Positions 21,511 through 31,916 of a DNA stretch of 64,000 bases are shown here, in pieces. The DNA is from Pinus tabuliformis (Eukaryota > Streptophyta > Pinopsida > Pinales > Pinaceae). How positions within the stretch are numbered: position 1 is the first letter of the stretch; each line of letters begins with the position of its first letter. The stretch spans positions 474,173,655 to 474,237,654 of the forward strand of contig CM062808.1 of assembly GCA_031772625.1 (NCBI GenBank). Reading direction: 5' to 3'. A program made the translations under genes and the position numbers. The notes under the pieces were generated by a model that had not been told where the DNA came from, made no database searches, and worked only from the letters and a program-made list of their open reading frames with translations.

Positions 21511-22660
21511 AAAATTCAATGCAGCAAGATGAAAAATATCAGTAGTTAAAGGAAAAATTACTACAATATTCTTTGGGTGATCAAGACAAGGAATATTGCC
21601 TCAATCAGGTTGTAGTCTATAGTGAGTTGTTTCTTGCACATTTTCAAGGTTGGTGTCTCAATTAGGTTATAGCCTACTGCAAGTAGCAGCGTACATGTAA
21701 GACCCCACCCCACATTTACCCACTTAACCTGCTCACCGGGGTAAACATGAGATGAGAGTTACTATGTGTGACTCGATTTCCAAGATGCACTTATGGAAGA
21801 TGAGCTCCACCTGTCCAGAACTAACTACAAACACCCAGTGTCACATGATCAAACTGTTATTAGCCTAACTTGACCCAACACTATTTCCTTTTAGTTTCAT
21901 TTCCTTAAATTTAACACAACTTTCTATTTTTGGTAGTTTTTCGGGTCCTAATCTTCCAAGGTCATTTTGAGGGGCTAAACGACATTTTTCAAGGAAAACG
22001 GGGAGACTAGAAAAGTGCCATAAATCTATGCCAAAGTTACAAAATAGGGATGTTGGCAGTCGAAATTATTCATTTATAAAAACACTTTGTATACATAGTA
22101 CCCGTAGGTCATGAATGCATAGTTTGTTCACTGTTTTCAATAGTTCATCAGATATTCATCAAGAAGGCTTGTTTCCCTCTTGCACTAACTGCAATAAAAC
22201 ACATATTATCACATGCATTCATATAAATCAACAATGAGCCACCAAACCATGAATTAGATCGAAATCAAGAGAATGTCATATAATAAGAAATATACCATGT
22301 ATGTAACCAACATTTAAGCACAATGAAGCCATGACAAATCAATCATAAAAATGAACATAATAATCAACACATGTGCTCATTGATCACAATAAGGAAGTAT
22401 TTCATATTAACACATCCAAGTTCCAACCAAGTCAGGGACTTCCATGTACCACCTAGCCATAGATTGGGCTGATCCAAATCTCTCTTTCAGCCAATCACCC
22501 CCGTGCCATATTCCAAGTATGAATGTGGGATTATATGAGTTAAATGAAAATATAACCAACCAAGGCTTCCAAAGGCTAATCCACCTCAGCCCTCAGCCAC
22601 AATGATTTCACCTAAACTGATACAAAAATCACTAATACCAAAACAAGTTTGGATGCCCCC
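21511..22660. other. spacer with diverged LTR fragment
   Basis: There is no gene. About 21885-21990 is a diverged copy of the U3 part of the 654-bp LTR family seen at 10167 (shared wording CTATTTTTGGTAGTTTTTCGGGTCC, here about 21933-21957, and AAACGACATTTTT); a possible LTR start TGTAAGACCCC is at 21696. The rest, up to the compound element at 22661, is AT-rich sequence without motifs. Confidence 0.5.
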
Positions 22661-23702
22661 TGTTACACAGTAATTTGTCACCATCCCTGTTACTCCTCTT
22701 GTCGTACCTTGGAGGACTCATCCCGGGAGTTATAAGAAGTGACAAAGTCTAAAAACACTTACATTATGTTCCCCTGAGTATGTACTCCATGTTCCCTGAA
22801 GACACCTTCTGCAGATTATCCCTGAAAAGTGATCTTTTTCCATTGGCGCAAGTCCACATTATCTTACCCGCGCCAATCATGGAAATCCTCAAAAGAGGGC
22901 GCGACCATTGGCGCTCTGTCTTAGAGCAACAGTCGCGCCAACCAAGTTTAGTCATGCTTTTTGCCTTAACGCACGTCCGACTGTTGTTTCCTTCATTACA
23001 TGGAGCTTTTCTGAGGATAAAAAATCAGCTTTATGTCGAGCTCTATCATATCTCCATCTTTAATGGCTTTTGGGGATAATGTTAATCCACAAAAGGTGTC
23101 CCGGTTCATCGTATCCTCCTCCTTTCTTCATCTATATAAGCTTGTCATTATGCATTGGACAAGCTAGTGATAGTAGTGATAATCGTGAGTCATGGAGTGT
23201 TAGGTGTTGAGTTCTTGAGTTCTTGGAGGAATGCTAGTGAGTGCTAGAGAGGTTATGCTGCCGGAGAGGAGATGCATTGCAAGACAAATATAGTTACTCG
23301 CCCAGCCAGGAGGAGGGTCAACGTAAGAAAAATGGTTGTAACTTTTCCTGTTTATTATTAATTGATGAGCGACTGCTATTATAGTTCCAATCTCATTGTC
23401 TATTATGGTGATGTGTTGATTTATTTCCTTTCTGACTGAAATATAGTTGTGCCTTGGTAGTTTTCACGTTGGTATCTGTCTCTTCCTTTGCATGTGCAGG
23501 TGTTCGTTTATGATCTGTTGGAGCGAGGGAGTGGGGATATCAACTCTGCTTCAATCATAGCGTTGGACTCCAGGTTGGTCTTCTTGATTCAACTTTGATG
23601 CATAACTAGGAACTTGCGTAGCAGCGTGGTTTGATTGTGGCTAGTTCTGTTATAGGCTAGTGGGATCGCCTCTGTCCGCAGAGGGGATTTACCTGACCAA
23701 CA
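22661..23702 (+). repeat. 5' LTR (copy A) of compound element
   Basis: A 1042-bp LTR. TATATAAG at 23134-23141 is the likely TATA box, followed by an 8-bp inverted repeat AGCTTGTC/GACAAGCT. Four TTGGCGC-type sites occur at 22842-22941. Short ORFs of 99 and 63 codons inside it are shared by all LTR copies but are not real genes. Confidence 0.93.
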
Positions 23703-23705
23703 ATT

Positions 23706-23723
23706 TGGCGACTCCGCTGGGGA
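23706..23723 (+). promoter_or_regulatory. primer binding site (tRNA-Arg type)
   Basis: TGGCGACTCCGCTGGGGA lies three bases after the LTR. Ogre/Tat-type elements use a tRNA-Arg-like primer with this sequence (from memory). The plus-strand part of the element ends within five bases of this 18-nt site. Confidence 0.75.
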
Positions 23724-23726
23724 TCC

Positions 23727-24318
23727 CCTCTCTAGCACTCACTAGCATTCCTCCAAGAACTCAAGAACTCAACACCTAACACTCCATGACTAACGATTAT
23801 CATTACTATCACTAGCTTGTCCAATGCATAATGACAAGCTTATATAGATGAAGAAAGGAGGAGGATACGATGAACTGGGACACCTTTTGTGGATTAACAT
23901 TATCCCCAAAAGCCATTAAAGATGGAGATATGATAGAGCTCGACATAAAGCTGATTTTTTATCCTCAGAAAAGCTCCATGTAATGAAGGAAACAACAGTC
24001 GGACGTGCGTTAAGGCAAAAAGCATGACTAAACTTGGTTGGCGCGATTGTTGCTCTAAGACAGAGCGCCAATGGTCGTGCCCTCTTTTGAGGATTTCCAT
24101 GATTGGCGCGGGTAAGATACTGTGGACTTGCGCCAATGGAAAAAGATCACTTTTCAGGGATAATCTGCAGAAGGTGTCTTCAGGGAACATGGAGTACATA
24201 CTCAGGGGAACATAATGTAAGTGTTTTTAAACTTTGTCACTTCTTATAACTCCCGGGATGAGTCCTCCAAGGTACGACAAGAGGAGTAACAGGGATGGTG
24301 ACAAATTACTGTGTAACA
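23727..24318 (-). repeat. truncated inverted LTR (copy B)
   Basis: The minus-strand copy covers the first 592 bp of the LTR (up to the position equal to 23252 of copy A). The join to the plus-strand primer site has a 2-bp overlap CC at 23727-23728. The outer end is followed by polypurine sequence at 24319, so it is the 3' LTR of the minus-strand copy. Confidence 0.9.
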
Positions 24319-24467
24319 GATGCCCCCTAAAGCATGAAGTCCGAGAGGTGGAGAGGGGTGAAATGCTTTACAAGAACACACAAGAACACATAAGAGCACA
24401 TATAGTTACTGCCGCCGAGGATGTGTATTAAGAGACATGACTGATAGTTCAATTACATGATGTATGT

Positions 24468-24579
24468 GGTATGGTCGCAGCCATCCATAAGAGAGTACAT
24501 AAATAATCTAGATCCATAGTATGGACGCAGCCATCTGGTTAGGATCAATGAATTGACTCAGGTATGGTCGCAGCCATCC
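24468..24579 (-). repeat. three short hairpin repeats
   Basis: The word GTATGG(T/A)CGCAGCCATC occurs at 24469, 24519 and 24562. Each holds ATGG/CCAT arms around a 6-nt loop. It is flanked by further inverted repeats, such as CCTGGATT/AATCCAGG near 24608-24634. Copies recur in the other internal regions. Confidence 0.6.
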
Positions 24580-25439
24580 AGTGAATGAGTCAAGTATCAA
24601 GAATCACGCCTGGATTACAACAGACACAATCCAGGGTCTTGCACTCCATCTTGACCCGAACAAGAGTACAAGTTCAAGCATGTGAATATATGAGCTGAAG
24701 GCGAACATGCATGAACATCGTCTGATTACCAGTCAATAGTGGAAACTGTTAACAGACGCGAGAGGCACCACCAATAATGAAAATGGCCCTCAAGGTACTA
24801 TAGGTACAATCTACGGCGTGTGAATCAATGATCTGAAGTCGAACACCCGTAGAATCATTCGATCGGAGGCCAATGATGAAAACCTCACGTCGAACACGAA
24901 GAACCTACCATTGAGGCATGCAGGCTCCAAGGCACCGGAAAGGAGTCTCTAGATCAACTTCCTGGATAATGAGTTGAAGTCAACAGGAAGTGACCTTGAT
25001 CGAAGGTGGGCCATAATGTTTCCCACATCATCGACACGAGACAGAGAGATAATGTTGTGAATCAAGATTGTGCGAACTATCAGAGGGAGGTTGTTTCTTT
25101 GCAGAGGTCAACTTCTCTTGAACATATCGGCGGCACATTAACGGAATTGGTAGTATTTGACATCAATGTATCAAAGGTCATGATGACGAGGCAATGAGTG
25201 GATGAGAGGTCAAATAGGGTACCCAAGTCCATGGAAGCAAGTGAAATATATGAGATGAAATATCCCCACCTCGGACACGAAAGCAAAACTGCCATGTTCA
25301 AGAGCGACATACTGCCGTTACGGTAATAATTATGGTTCAAAATTTTTCTTTTCCCTCCGCCATTTCTGGCAAGTACCCCAGTTATTTTTGACAAGCTTGA
25401 TGGGGATAGCATATGCTTGTGTTGTGACAAAATCTGATG

Positions 25440-25955
25440 TCATTAAGTTTTAACGAGTCTGACAAAGGAAGAACTCGGCATCTTTTCATGTTTAGAGAGT
25501 TTGAAAAGACAGCAGAAAAGGAATCTCCAGGAATGACCTTTTTCGTAAAGTTGTGTCTCTCGGGCCCGAAAAAGTATAAAATAATACCCGAAAGAACTGC
25601 CCGGTCATTACGATCGAGGAGTACTTTTCATAATTAGTGATTTCAACCCGAAAAATTAAAAAAGCGGTCAAAACCACGTCGTTTCGTAACCATTAACGAG
25701 TTTGAAACGACAAAAACCCGGTAATCTTTTTATGTTTTAACGGTTGTCAAAAAGATCTTAAAATGACCGCCCCTTATTACCATTTAACGAGTCAAGAGGA
25801 GCGACTCGGCAATCTTTTCCTCTTTAAATGGTCAGAAAAGAGCTGAAAGCGGACCTCCATTTTTATTTTCTTTAACAAGTCAAAAAAGGAAAAATACTCG
25901 GCAATCTTTTCATATTTTACGAGTCAGAAAAGTGCGTAAAGGCGACTCGTCCTGA
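25440..25955 (-). repeat. diverged tandem repeats of 85-100 bp
   Basis: About four to five units share TTTAACGAGTC, then ACTCGGCAATCTTTTC, then a GTCAGAAAAG-type word and a GCGGACC/GTGACTCG-type end. Two related words are also seen in the leader at about 28335-28475. The block is repeated at about 30940-31450 (minus) and 35260-35770 (plus) by the duplication of the internal region. Confidence 0.65.
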
Positions 25956-26423
25956 AGGAACGAGTGGTGTAAAGGATAGCAACTGGTTCCGGTAATGGTG
26001 GAACTTACTCGAAACGTGTAAAGGTTAAGAGGCTGGCTAATAAAACCACTCATCGCTGCGGTTCCTCAGGAAAGGAAAAACAACCAAGTGAAAGCATATG
26101 ATCGGCCAAAAAGATGGTGGCGATGGAATGAAACAACCAAGGCTCATCTAGCAAAATTTAGCGAATGAAAGGCAATCACGGGATGTAAATGGGTTCATTT
26201 TTACACAAGCTTGAACCATGGAGAACTTTGCTTGTTAAAAAAATTTTCCTTTTTTTTTTTTGCATGCCCCCAGCATGATCATACAAATCGAGAGGTACAT
26301 GCCCCTCAAGCTTCATGGCATTCACGGAGTGGATGGAATGAAGGTTTACTTGGAAAGACTTGATTTTGAAGGAGGATGCATGCCCCCCGGGCTTCAGTCA
26401 CGCGCCCGGGTGAGCTGCCGTCA

Positions 26424-28109
26424 TCAGAATGACGGGGTGGGTGCTGGGGCATTTCCTGTGGAAATAAGGCCATTTAGGAATGGTAGATGACTATATGTGA
26501 AGTGCGAACCGGGGAAGGAAATTTGGTCTACGACTTTGATCGTTCTTCCTTCATGCGGAAAACACATCACTCTGAAGAGTGAGGACACAATAGCATGTAT
26601 GCGATAAATATAGTCTCGTCCAAGGAGTAAATTGTAATCTAACGGACCTTGGACTACCATGACACCCATTTGAATAGTCTTCCCTTATAATGTAATAGGT
26701 AACTTGGGAAGAATTCCTAAAGGTCGAGTGGTTTCTCGATGGAAACTTGTAAGGTTTCTCATCTCAGGCAGAAGCAGTTGGGAACCAAGTGCTTCCCAAG
26801 CTGTTGAAGAAAGGATACTCACAGGAGATCCCTCATCAATAATTGTACCGGCCATAACCATGCGGTAGACTTGGACTATAATTCGAAATGGTATGGAGGC
26901 TGGTAACCGAGGATTAACTAGCTGTTCCCAATTGAAGGAAACAACTAGGTTGCTTAGAGGTGGGACTGGATAGACAACTGGATATGATTCTGATGGACTT
27001 TCTTCCTGGTGCGAAGGAATGAGAGGGATGCTCACTTGATCATCTACGTTAATAAATAGAATTTGGGCGGTGGGATCTTCATTCTTTGCAGTGATAACAT
27101 CATCTGAGGAGGTAACTTCTGAAGGCAAAACCGGGTCACTTGTAATCCGAACCGTTTGACTTTTTTCTGGTTTGGATTCAGATGTAAGATCGTTTAAGGC
27201 TGGAATTTCTGAAAGCAAAACCGGGTCACTTGTAATCTGGACCTCTTGACTTTGGTCTGGTTTGGATTCAGGTGTAAGATCATCTAAAGATGGAACCTCT
27301 GTAGGCAAAACCGGGTCACTTGTAATCTGGACCTTTTGAAAGACCGGGTCAACTGTAATCTGGAACTGTGGACTTTCGTTTGGTTTGGACTCAGATGGTT
27401 CATGTTTGATGGTAGAGTGGTGTGTAGATGATGAATATAAATCAACACTCGTTCTGACTAGGGACTGGTCTGGAACAGGCGGAGCACAGGTAGGTTCAGG
27501 AAGAGAGGTCTGGACCAAAGAGGAATCATGTTTAATCACATGGTGAGTGGAGAGATGATCTGCTGCTGCAAAAAGACGTTGATATCCAGCGGGTATTTTG
27601 GGTAAGGGATCTGACAGACTTGCCAAAAGACGAGAGGCTTCATCCATAAGTGGACAAAGGCGAAGGAGATGATTACCTTCACAAAGTCGACAAGGGAAAC
27701 GAACCTTCCCTTTTCTCTTACCAACTGACAAGGTATCGTCGATTGGCGACGACAAGGAGCGAGTCGGGTCACGGGACCATATATCGAGGATCCTGGGAAT
27801 ACCAGGACAATCAGAAAGAAAGTGGTCCCCCTTGCATAATCGACAAGGAGACTTAACCTTCCGCGGAGGAGCAGAAGGTGGTTCCACTTCAGATATTTTC
27901 GTGGTAGATGCGACCTTTCCCTTAGGAGACTTCTTCTTGTTGGTCTTCTTCTTCTTTTTCTTAGCCACCTGGTTAGTGAAATCCACGGTTTCACCAGGCG
28001 AAATAGAAGATGAGGACGCAGCAATGGGCGAAGAAGGAAAGGGGTCCACCTTAGAATCAACATGGTGTTGTTCGGGTGGAGGAGGTGGTGGCGGAACAGG
28101 AGTCACCAC
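26424..28109 (-). pseudogene. gag-protease-like ORF, copy 1 (one nonsense codon)
   Basis: From ATG 28109 (MVTPVPPPPPPPEQ) the protein has a proline-rich start, a lysine-rich basic stretch, two zinc-knuckle-like motifs CRLCKGDHFLSDC and CRLCEGNHLLRLC (C-x2-C-x3-H-x4-C, one residue shorter than the retroviral form), tandem repeats of about 31-33 residues around QITSDPVL, and a retropepsin-like domain with IIDEGSPVSIL and LLLGRDYIY. The catalytic triplet is DEG rather than DSG/DTG in all three copies. An in-frame TAA at 26685-26687 (GAA in the other copies) splits the protease domain. A short upstream frame (28315-28103) reads MAAFPAPIGQGVPP and may be the true gag start in another frame. No RT follows. 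The role would be particle assembly and nucleic acid binding. Confidence 0.75.
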
Positions 28110-28315
28110 ACGGGTAAACCAATGGTCAACCCATGCAAAGACAATGTTGCGATATACTGAACACCGACATTTCCAACAGAAGGAAATGGACGAGGGTTCC
28201 CATCAGGAGGAACACCTTGGCCGATGGGCGCCGGGAAGGCTGCCATTGAACGAGAAATAATCCTACTCAAGCTAACGCAAACAAAATCTAATTGGGTAGA
28301 TGTTATCGTGGCCAA

Positions 28316-28768
28316 TAAATTTTAAGACACTGAACTTAACCTTTTCATTTTTTAAGAGTCAAGAAAAGGATAAAAGATGACTCTAGTCCCCTTCGAATAT
28401 TTAACGAGCACGAACTGACAAGACGCTCACAGGCACCTTTTCGTTTAAGGAGTCTGAAAAGGATCAAAAGTGACTGCTCTGGAAGTCTAGGTAGAAGGTG
28501 TGCCAAACTTTTCGCAAAACCACAGAATACTTTTTAGGGTACGGGTGGTCAATCTTCGTGAATGCTGTGTTCACTACATTGCGAATCGTAGGGCGGGTGA
28601 CACGGCTTCCTATGGATAAAGGCTTTATTCCTATAGGGGTCTCCCAATATATACTCGACGGTACGTGGGAGCACAGTCCATATTGGCACCTATCGTTTCA
28701 CCGTGGAGGAATGACGAGTCTTTTGGATGAAGAGATTCTGGGTTCGATCCCCAGTGGAGTCGCCAAAT
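28316..28768 (-). other. 5' leader of internal copy 1
   Basis: Non-coding leader between primer site and gag on the minus strand. It contains repeat words related to the 3' block (28335-28475). Short ORFs here are not supported. Confidence 0.5.
28738..28765 (-). promoter_or_regulatory. extended primer binding site matching tRNA acceptor, CCA and T-arm
   Basis: Read on the plus strand, CTGGG TTCGATC CCCAG (28738-28754) is a perfect T-arm and TGGAGTC-G-CCA (28755-28765) is acceptor strand, discriminator and CCA tail. The minus-strand element therefore has complementarity to its primer tRNA well beyond the usual 18 nt. The site abuts the LTR at 28769. Confidence 0.75.
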
Positions 28769-29810
28769 TGTTGGTCTGGTAAATCCCCTCTGCGGACAGA
28801 GGCGATCCCACTAGCCTATAACAGAACTAGCCACAATCAAACCACGCTGCTACGAAAGTTCCTAGTTATGCATCAAAGGTGAATCAAGAAGACCAACCTG
28901 GAGTCCAACGCTATGATTGAAGCAGAGTTGATATCCCCGCTCCCTCGCTCCAATAGATCATAAACAAACACCTGCACATGCAAAGGAAGAGACAGATACC
29001 AACATGAAAACTACCAAGGCACAACTATATTTCAGTCAGAAAGGAAATAAATCAACACATCACCATAATAGACAATGAGATTGGAACTATAATAGCAATC
29101 GCTCATCAATTAATAATAAACAGGAAAAGTTACAACCATTGTTCTGACGTTGAACCTCCTCTTGGCTGGGCGAGTAACTATATGTGTCTTGCAATGCATC
29201 TCCTCTTCAGCAGCATAACCTCTCTAGCACTCACTAGAATTCCTCCAAGAACTCAAGAACTCAACACCTAACACTCCATGACTAACGATTATCACTACTA
29301 TCACTAGCTTGTCCAATGCATAATGATAAGCTTATATAGATGAAGAAAGGAGGAGGATACGATGAACCGGGACACCTTTTGTGGATTAACATTATCCCCA
29401 AAAGCCATTAAAGATGGAGATATGATAGAGCTCGACATAAAGCTGATTTTTTATCCTCAGAAAAGCTCTATGTAATGAAGGAAACAACAGTCGGGCGTGC
29501 GTTAAGGCAAAAAGCATGACTAAACTTGGTTGGCGCGACTGTTGCTCTAAGACAGAGCGCCAATGGTCGCGCCCTCTTTTGAGGATTTCCATGATTGGCG
29601 CGGGTAAGATACTGTGGACTTGCGCCAATGGAAAAAGATCACTTTTCAGGGATAATCTGCAGAAGGTGTCTTCAGGGAACATGGAGTACATACTCAGGGG
29701 AACATAATGTAAGTGTTTTTAGACTTTGTCACTTCTTATAACTCCCGGGATGAGTCCTCCAAGGTACGACAAGAGGAGTAACAGGGATGGTGACAAATTA
29801 CTGTGTAATA
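28769..29810 (-). repeat. full inverted LTR (copy C), shared by two tandem internal regions
   Basis: A 1042-bp minus-strand LTR. On one side is the primer site of copy 1, on the other the polypurine tract of copy 2 (29811 onward). It thus serves as 5' LTR of one unit and 3' LTR of the next, the usual product of unequal recombination or recombination during reverse transcription. Its outermost base pair is mutated (CTGTGTAATA instead of CTGTGTAACA). Confidence 0.93.
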
Positions 29811-31916
29811 GATGCCCCCTAAAGCATGAAGTCCGAGAGGTGGAGAGGGGTGAAATGCTTTACAAGAACACACAAGAACACATAAGAGCACATATAGTTA
29901 CTGCCGCCGAGGATCTGTATTAAGAGACATGACTGATAGTTCAATTACATGATGTACGTGGTATGGTAGCAACCATCCATAAGAGAGTACATAAATAATC
30001 TAGATCCATAGTATGGACGCAGCCGTCTGGTTAGGATCAATGAATTGACTCAGGTATGGTCGCAACCATCCAGTGAATGAGTCAAGTATCAAGAATCACG
30101 CCTGGATTACAACAGACACAATCCAGGGTCTTGCGCTCCATCTTGACCCGAACAAGAGTACAAGTTCAAGCATGTGAATATATGAGCTGAAGTCGAACAT
30201 GCATGAACATCGTCTGATTACCAGTCAATAGTGGAAACTGTTAACAGACGCGAGAGGCACCACCAATAATGACAATGGCCCTCAAGGTACTATAGGTACA
30301 ATCTACGGTGTGTGAATCAATGATATGAAGTCGAACACCCGTAGAATCATTCGATCGGAGGCCAATGATGAAAACCTCACGTCGAACACGAAGAACCTGC
30401 CATTGAGGCATGCAGGCTCCAAGGCACCGGAAAGGAGTCTCTAGATCAACTTCCTGGATAATGAGTTGAAGTCGACAGGAAGTGACCTTGATCGAAGGTG
30501 GGCCATAATGTTTCCCACATCATCGACATGATACAGAGAGATACTGTTGTGAATCAATATTGTGCGAACTATTAGAGGGATGTTGTTTCTTTGCAGAGGT
30601 CAACTTCTCTTGAACATATCGGCGACACATTAATGGAATTGGCAGTATTTGACATCAATGTATCAAAGGTCATGATGACGAGGCAATGAGTGGATGAGAG
30701 GTCAAATAGGGTACCCAAGTCCATGGAAGCAAGTGAAAGATATGAGATGAAATATCCCCACCTCGGACACGAAAGCAAAAGTGCCATGTTCAAGAGCGAC
30801 ATACTGCCGTTATGGTAATAATTATGGTTCAAAAATTTTCTTTTCCCCCCCGCCATTTCTGGCAAGTACCCCAGTTATTTTTAACAAGCTTGATGGGGAT
30901 AGCATATGCTTGTGTTGTGACAAAATCCGATGTCATTAAGTTTTAACGAGTCTGACAAAGGAAGAACTCGGCGTCTTTTCATGTTTAGAGAGTTTGAAAA
31001 GACAGCAGAAAAGTAAACTCCAGGAATGACCTTTTTCGTAAAGTTGTGCCTCTCGGGCCCGAAAAAGTATAAAATAATACCCAAAAGAACCACCCGGTCA
31101 TTACGATCGAGGAGTACTTTTCATAATTAGTGATTTCTACCCGAAAAAGTAAAAAAGCGGTCAAAACCACGTCGTTTCGTAACCATTAACGAGTTTGAAA
31201 CGACAAAAACCCGGTAATCTTTTTATGTTTTAACGGTCGTCAAAAAGAACTTAAAATGACCGCCCCTTATTACCATTTAACGAGTCAAGAGGAGCGACTC
31301 GGCAATCTTTTCCTCTTTAAATGGTCAGAAAAGAGCTGAAAGCGGACCTCCATTTTTATTCTCTTTAACGAGTCAAAAAAGGAAAAATACTCGGCAATCT
31401 TTTCATATTTTATGAGTCAGAAAAGAGCGTAAAGGTGACTCGTCCTGAAGGAACGAGTGGTGTAAAGGATAGCAACTGGTTCCGGTAATGGTGGAACTTA
31501 CTCGAAACGTGTAAAGGTTAAGAGGTTGGCTAATAAAACCACTCATCGCTGCGGTTCCTCAGGAAAGGAAAAACAACCAAGTGAAAGCATATGATCGGCC
31601 AAAAAGATGGTGGCGATGGAATGAAAGAACCAAGGCTCATCTAGTAGAATTTAGCGAATGAAAGGCAATCACGGGATGTAAATGGGTTCATTTTTACACA
31701 AGCTTGAACCATGGAGAACTTTGCTTGTTAAAAAATTTTTCTTTTTTTTTTTTTTGCATGCCCCGAGCATGATCATACAAATCGAGGTACATGCCCCCCC
31801 AAGCTTCATGGCATTCACGGAGTGGATGGAATGAAGGTTTACTTGGAAAGACTCGATTTTGAAGGAGGATGCATGCCCCCCGGGCTTCAGTCATGCGCCC
31901 GGGTGAGCTGCCGTCA
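29811..31916 (-). other. 3' non-coding region of internal copy 2
   Basis: Same content as 24319-26423 (polypurine tract, hairpin repeats, 85-100-bp repeat block, poly-T at about 31743-31755) with scattered base changes. No gene. Confidence 0.75.

Larger units (their letters stand above)
24319..26423 (-). other. 3' non-coding region of minus-strand internal copy 1
   Basis: It begins with the polypurine tract (minus-strand TTTAGGGGGCATC, 24319-24331). It contains three ATGG-loop-CCAT hairpin repeats (24468-24579), a row of TGAAGTCGAACA-like words (24690-24980), and a block of diverged 85-100-bp repeats (25440-25955). A poly-T run is at 26249-26260. No gene is seen; the short ORFs here have no family features and change between copies. 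The same region recurs at 29811-31916 and 34766-36870. Confidence 0.75.

Noticed and set aside
22780-23079. 99-codon ORF present four times (22780-23079, 23900-24199, 29392-29691, 36990-37289) with near-identical translation
   Set aside because: It lies in U3 of the LTR, upstream of the TATA box. It is conserved only because the LTRs are; an antisense ORF of 63 codons in the same place is equally conserved, and no codon-type change pattern was seen.
24234-24431. 65-codon ORF (also at 29726-29923 and 36758-36955)
   Set aside because: It crosses the LTR/polypurine boundary and has no family features. Duplicated with the element.
26260-26490. 76-codon ORF next to the gag-protease stop (also 34699-34929 on the other strand)
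   Set aside because: It overlaps the end of the gag-protease frame in antisense and is not kept open in the copy at about 31750-31980.
28738-28765. Possible tRNA gene 3' half
   Set aside because: Only T-arm, acceptor strand and CCA are present; it abuts an LTR and is the primer binding site on the other strand.
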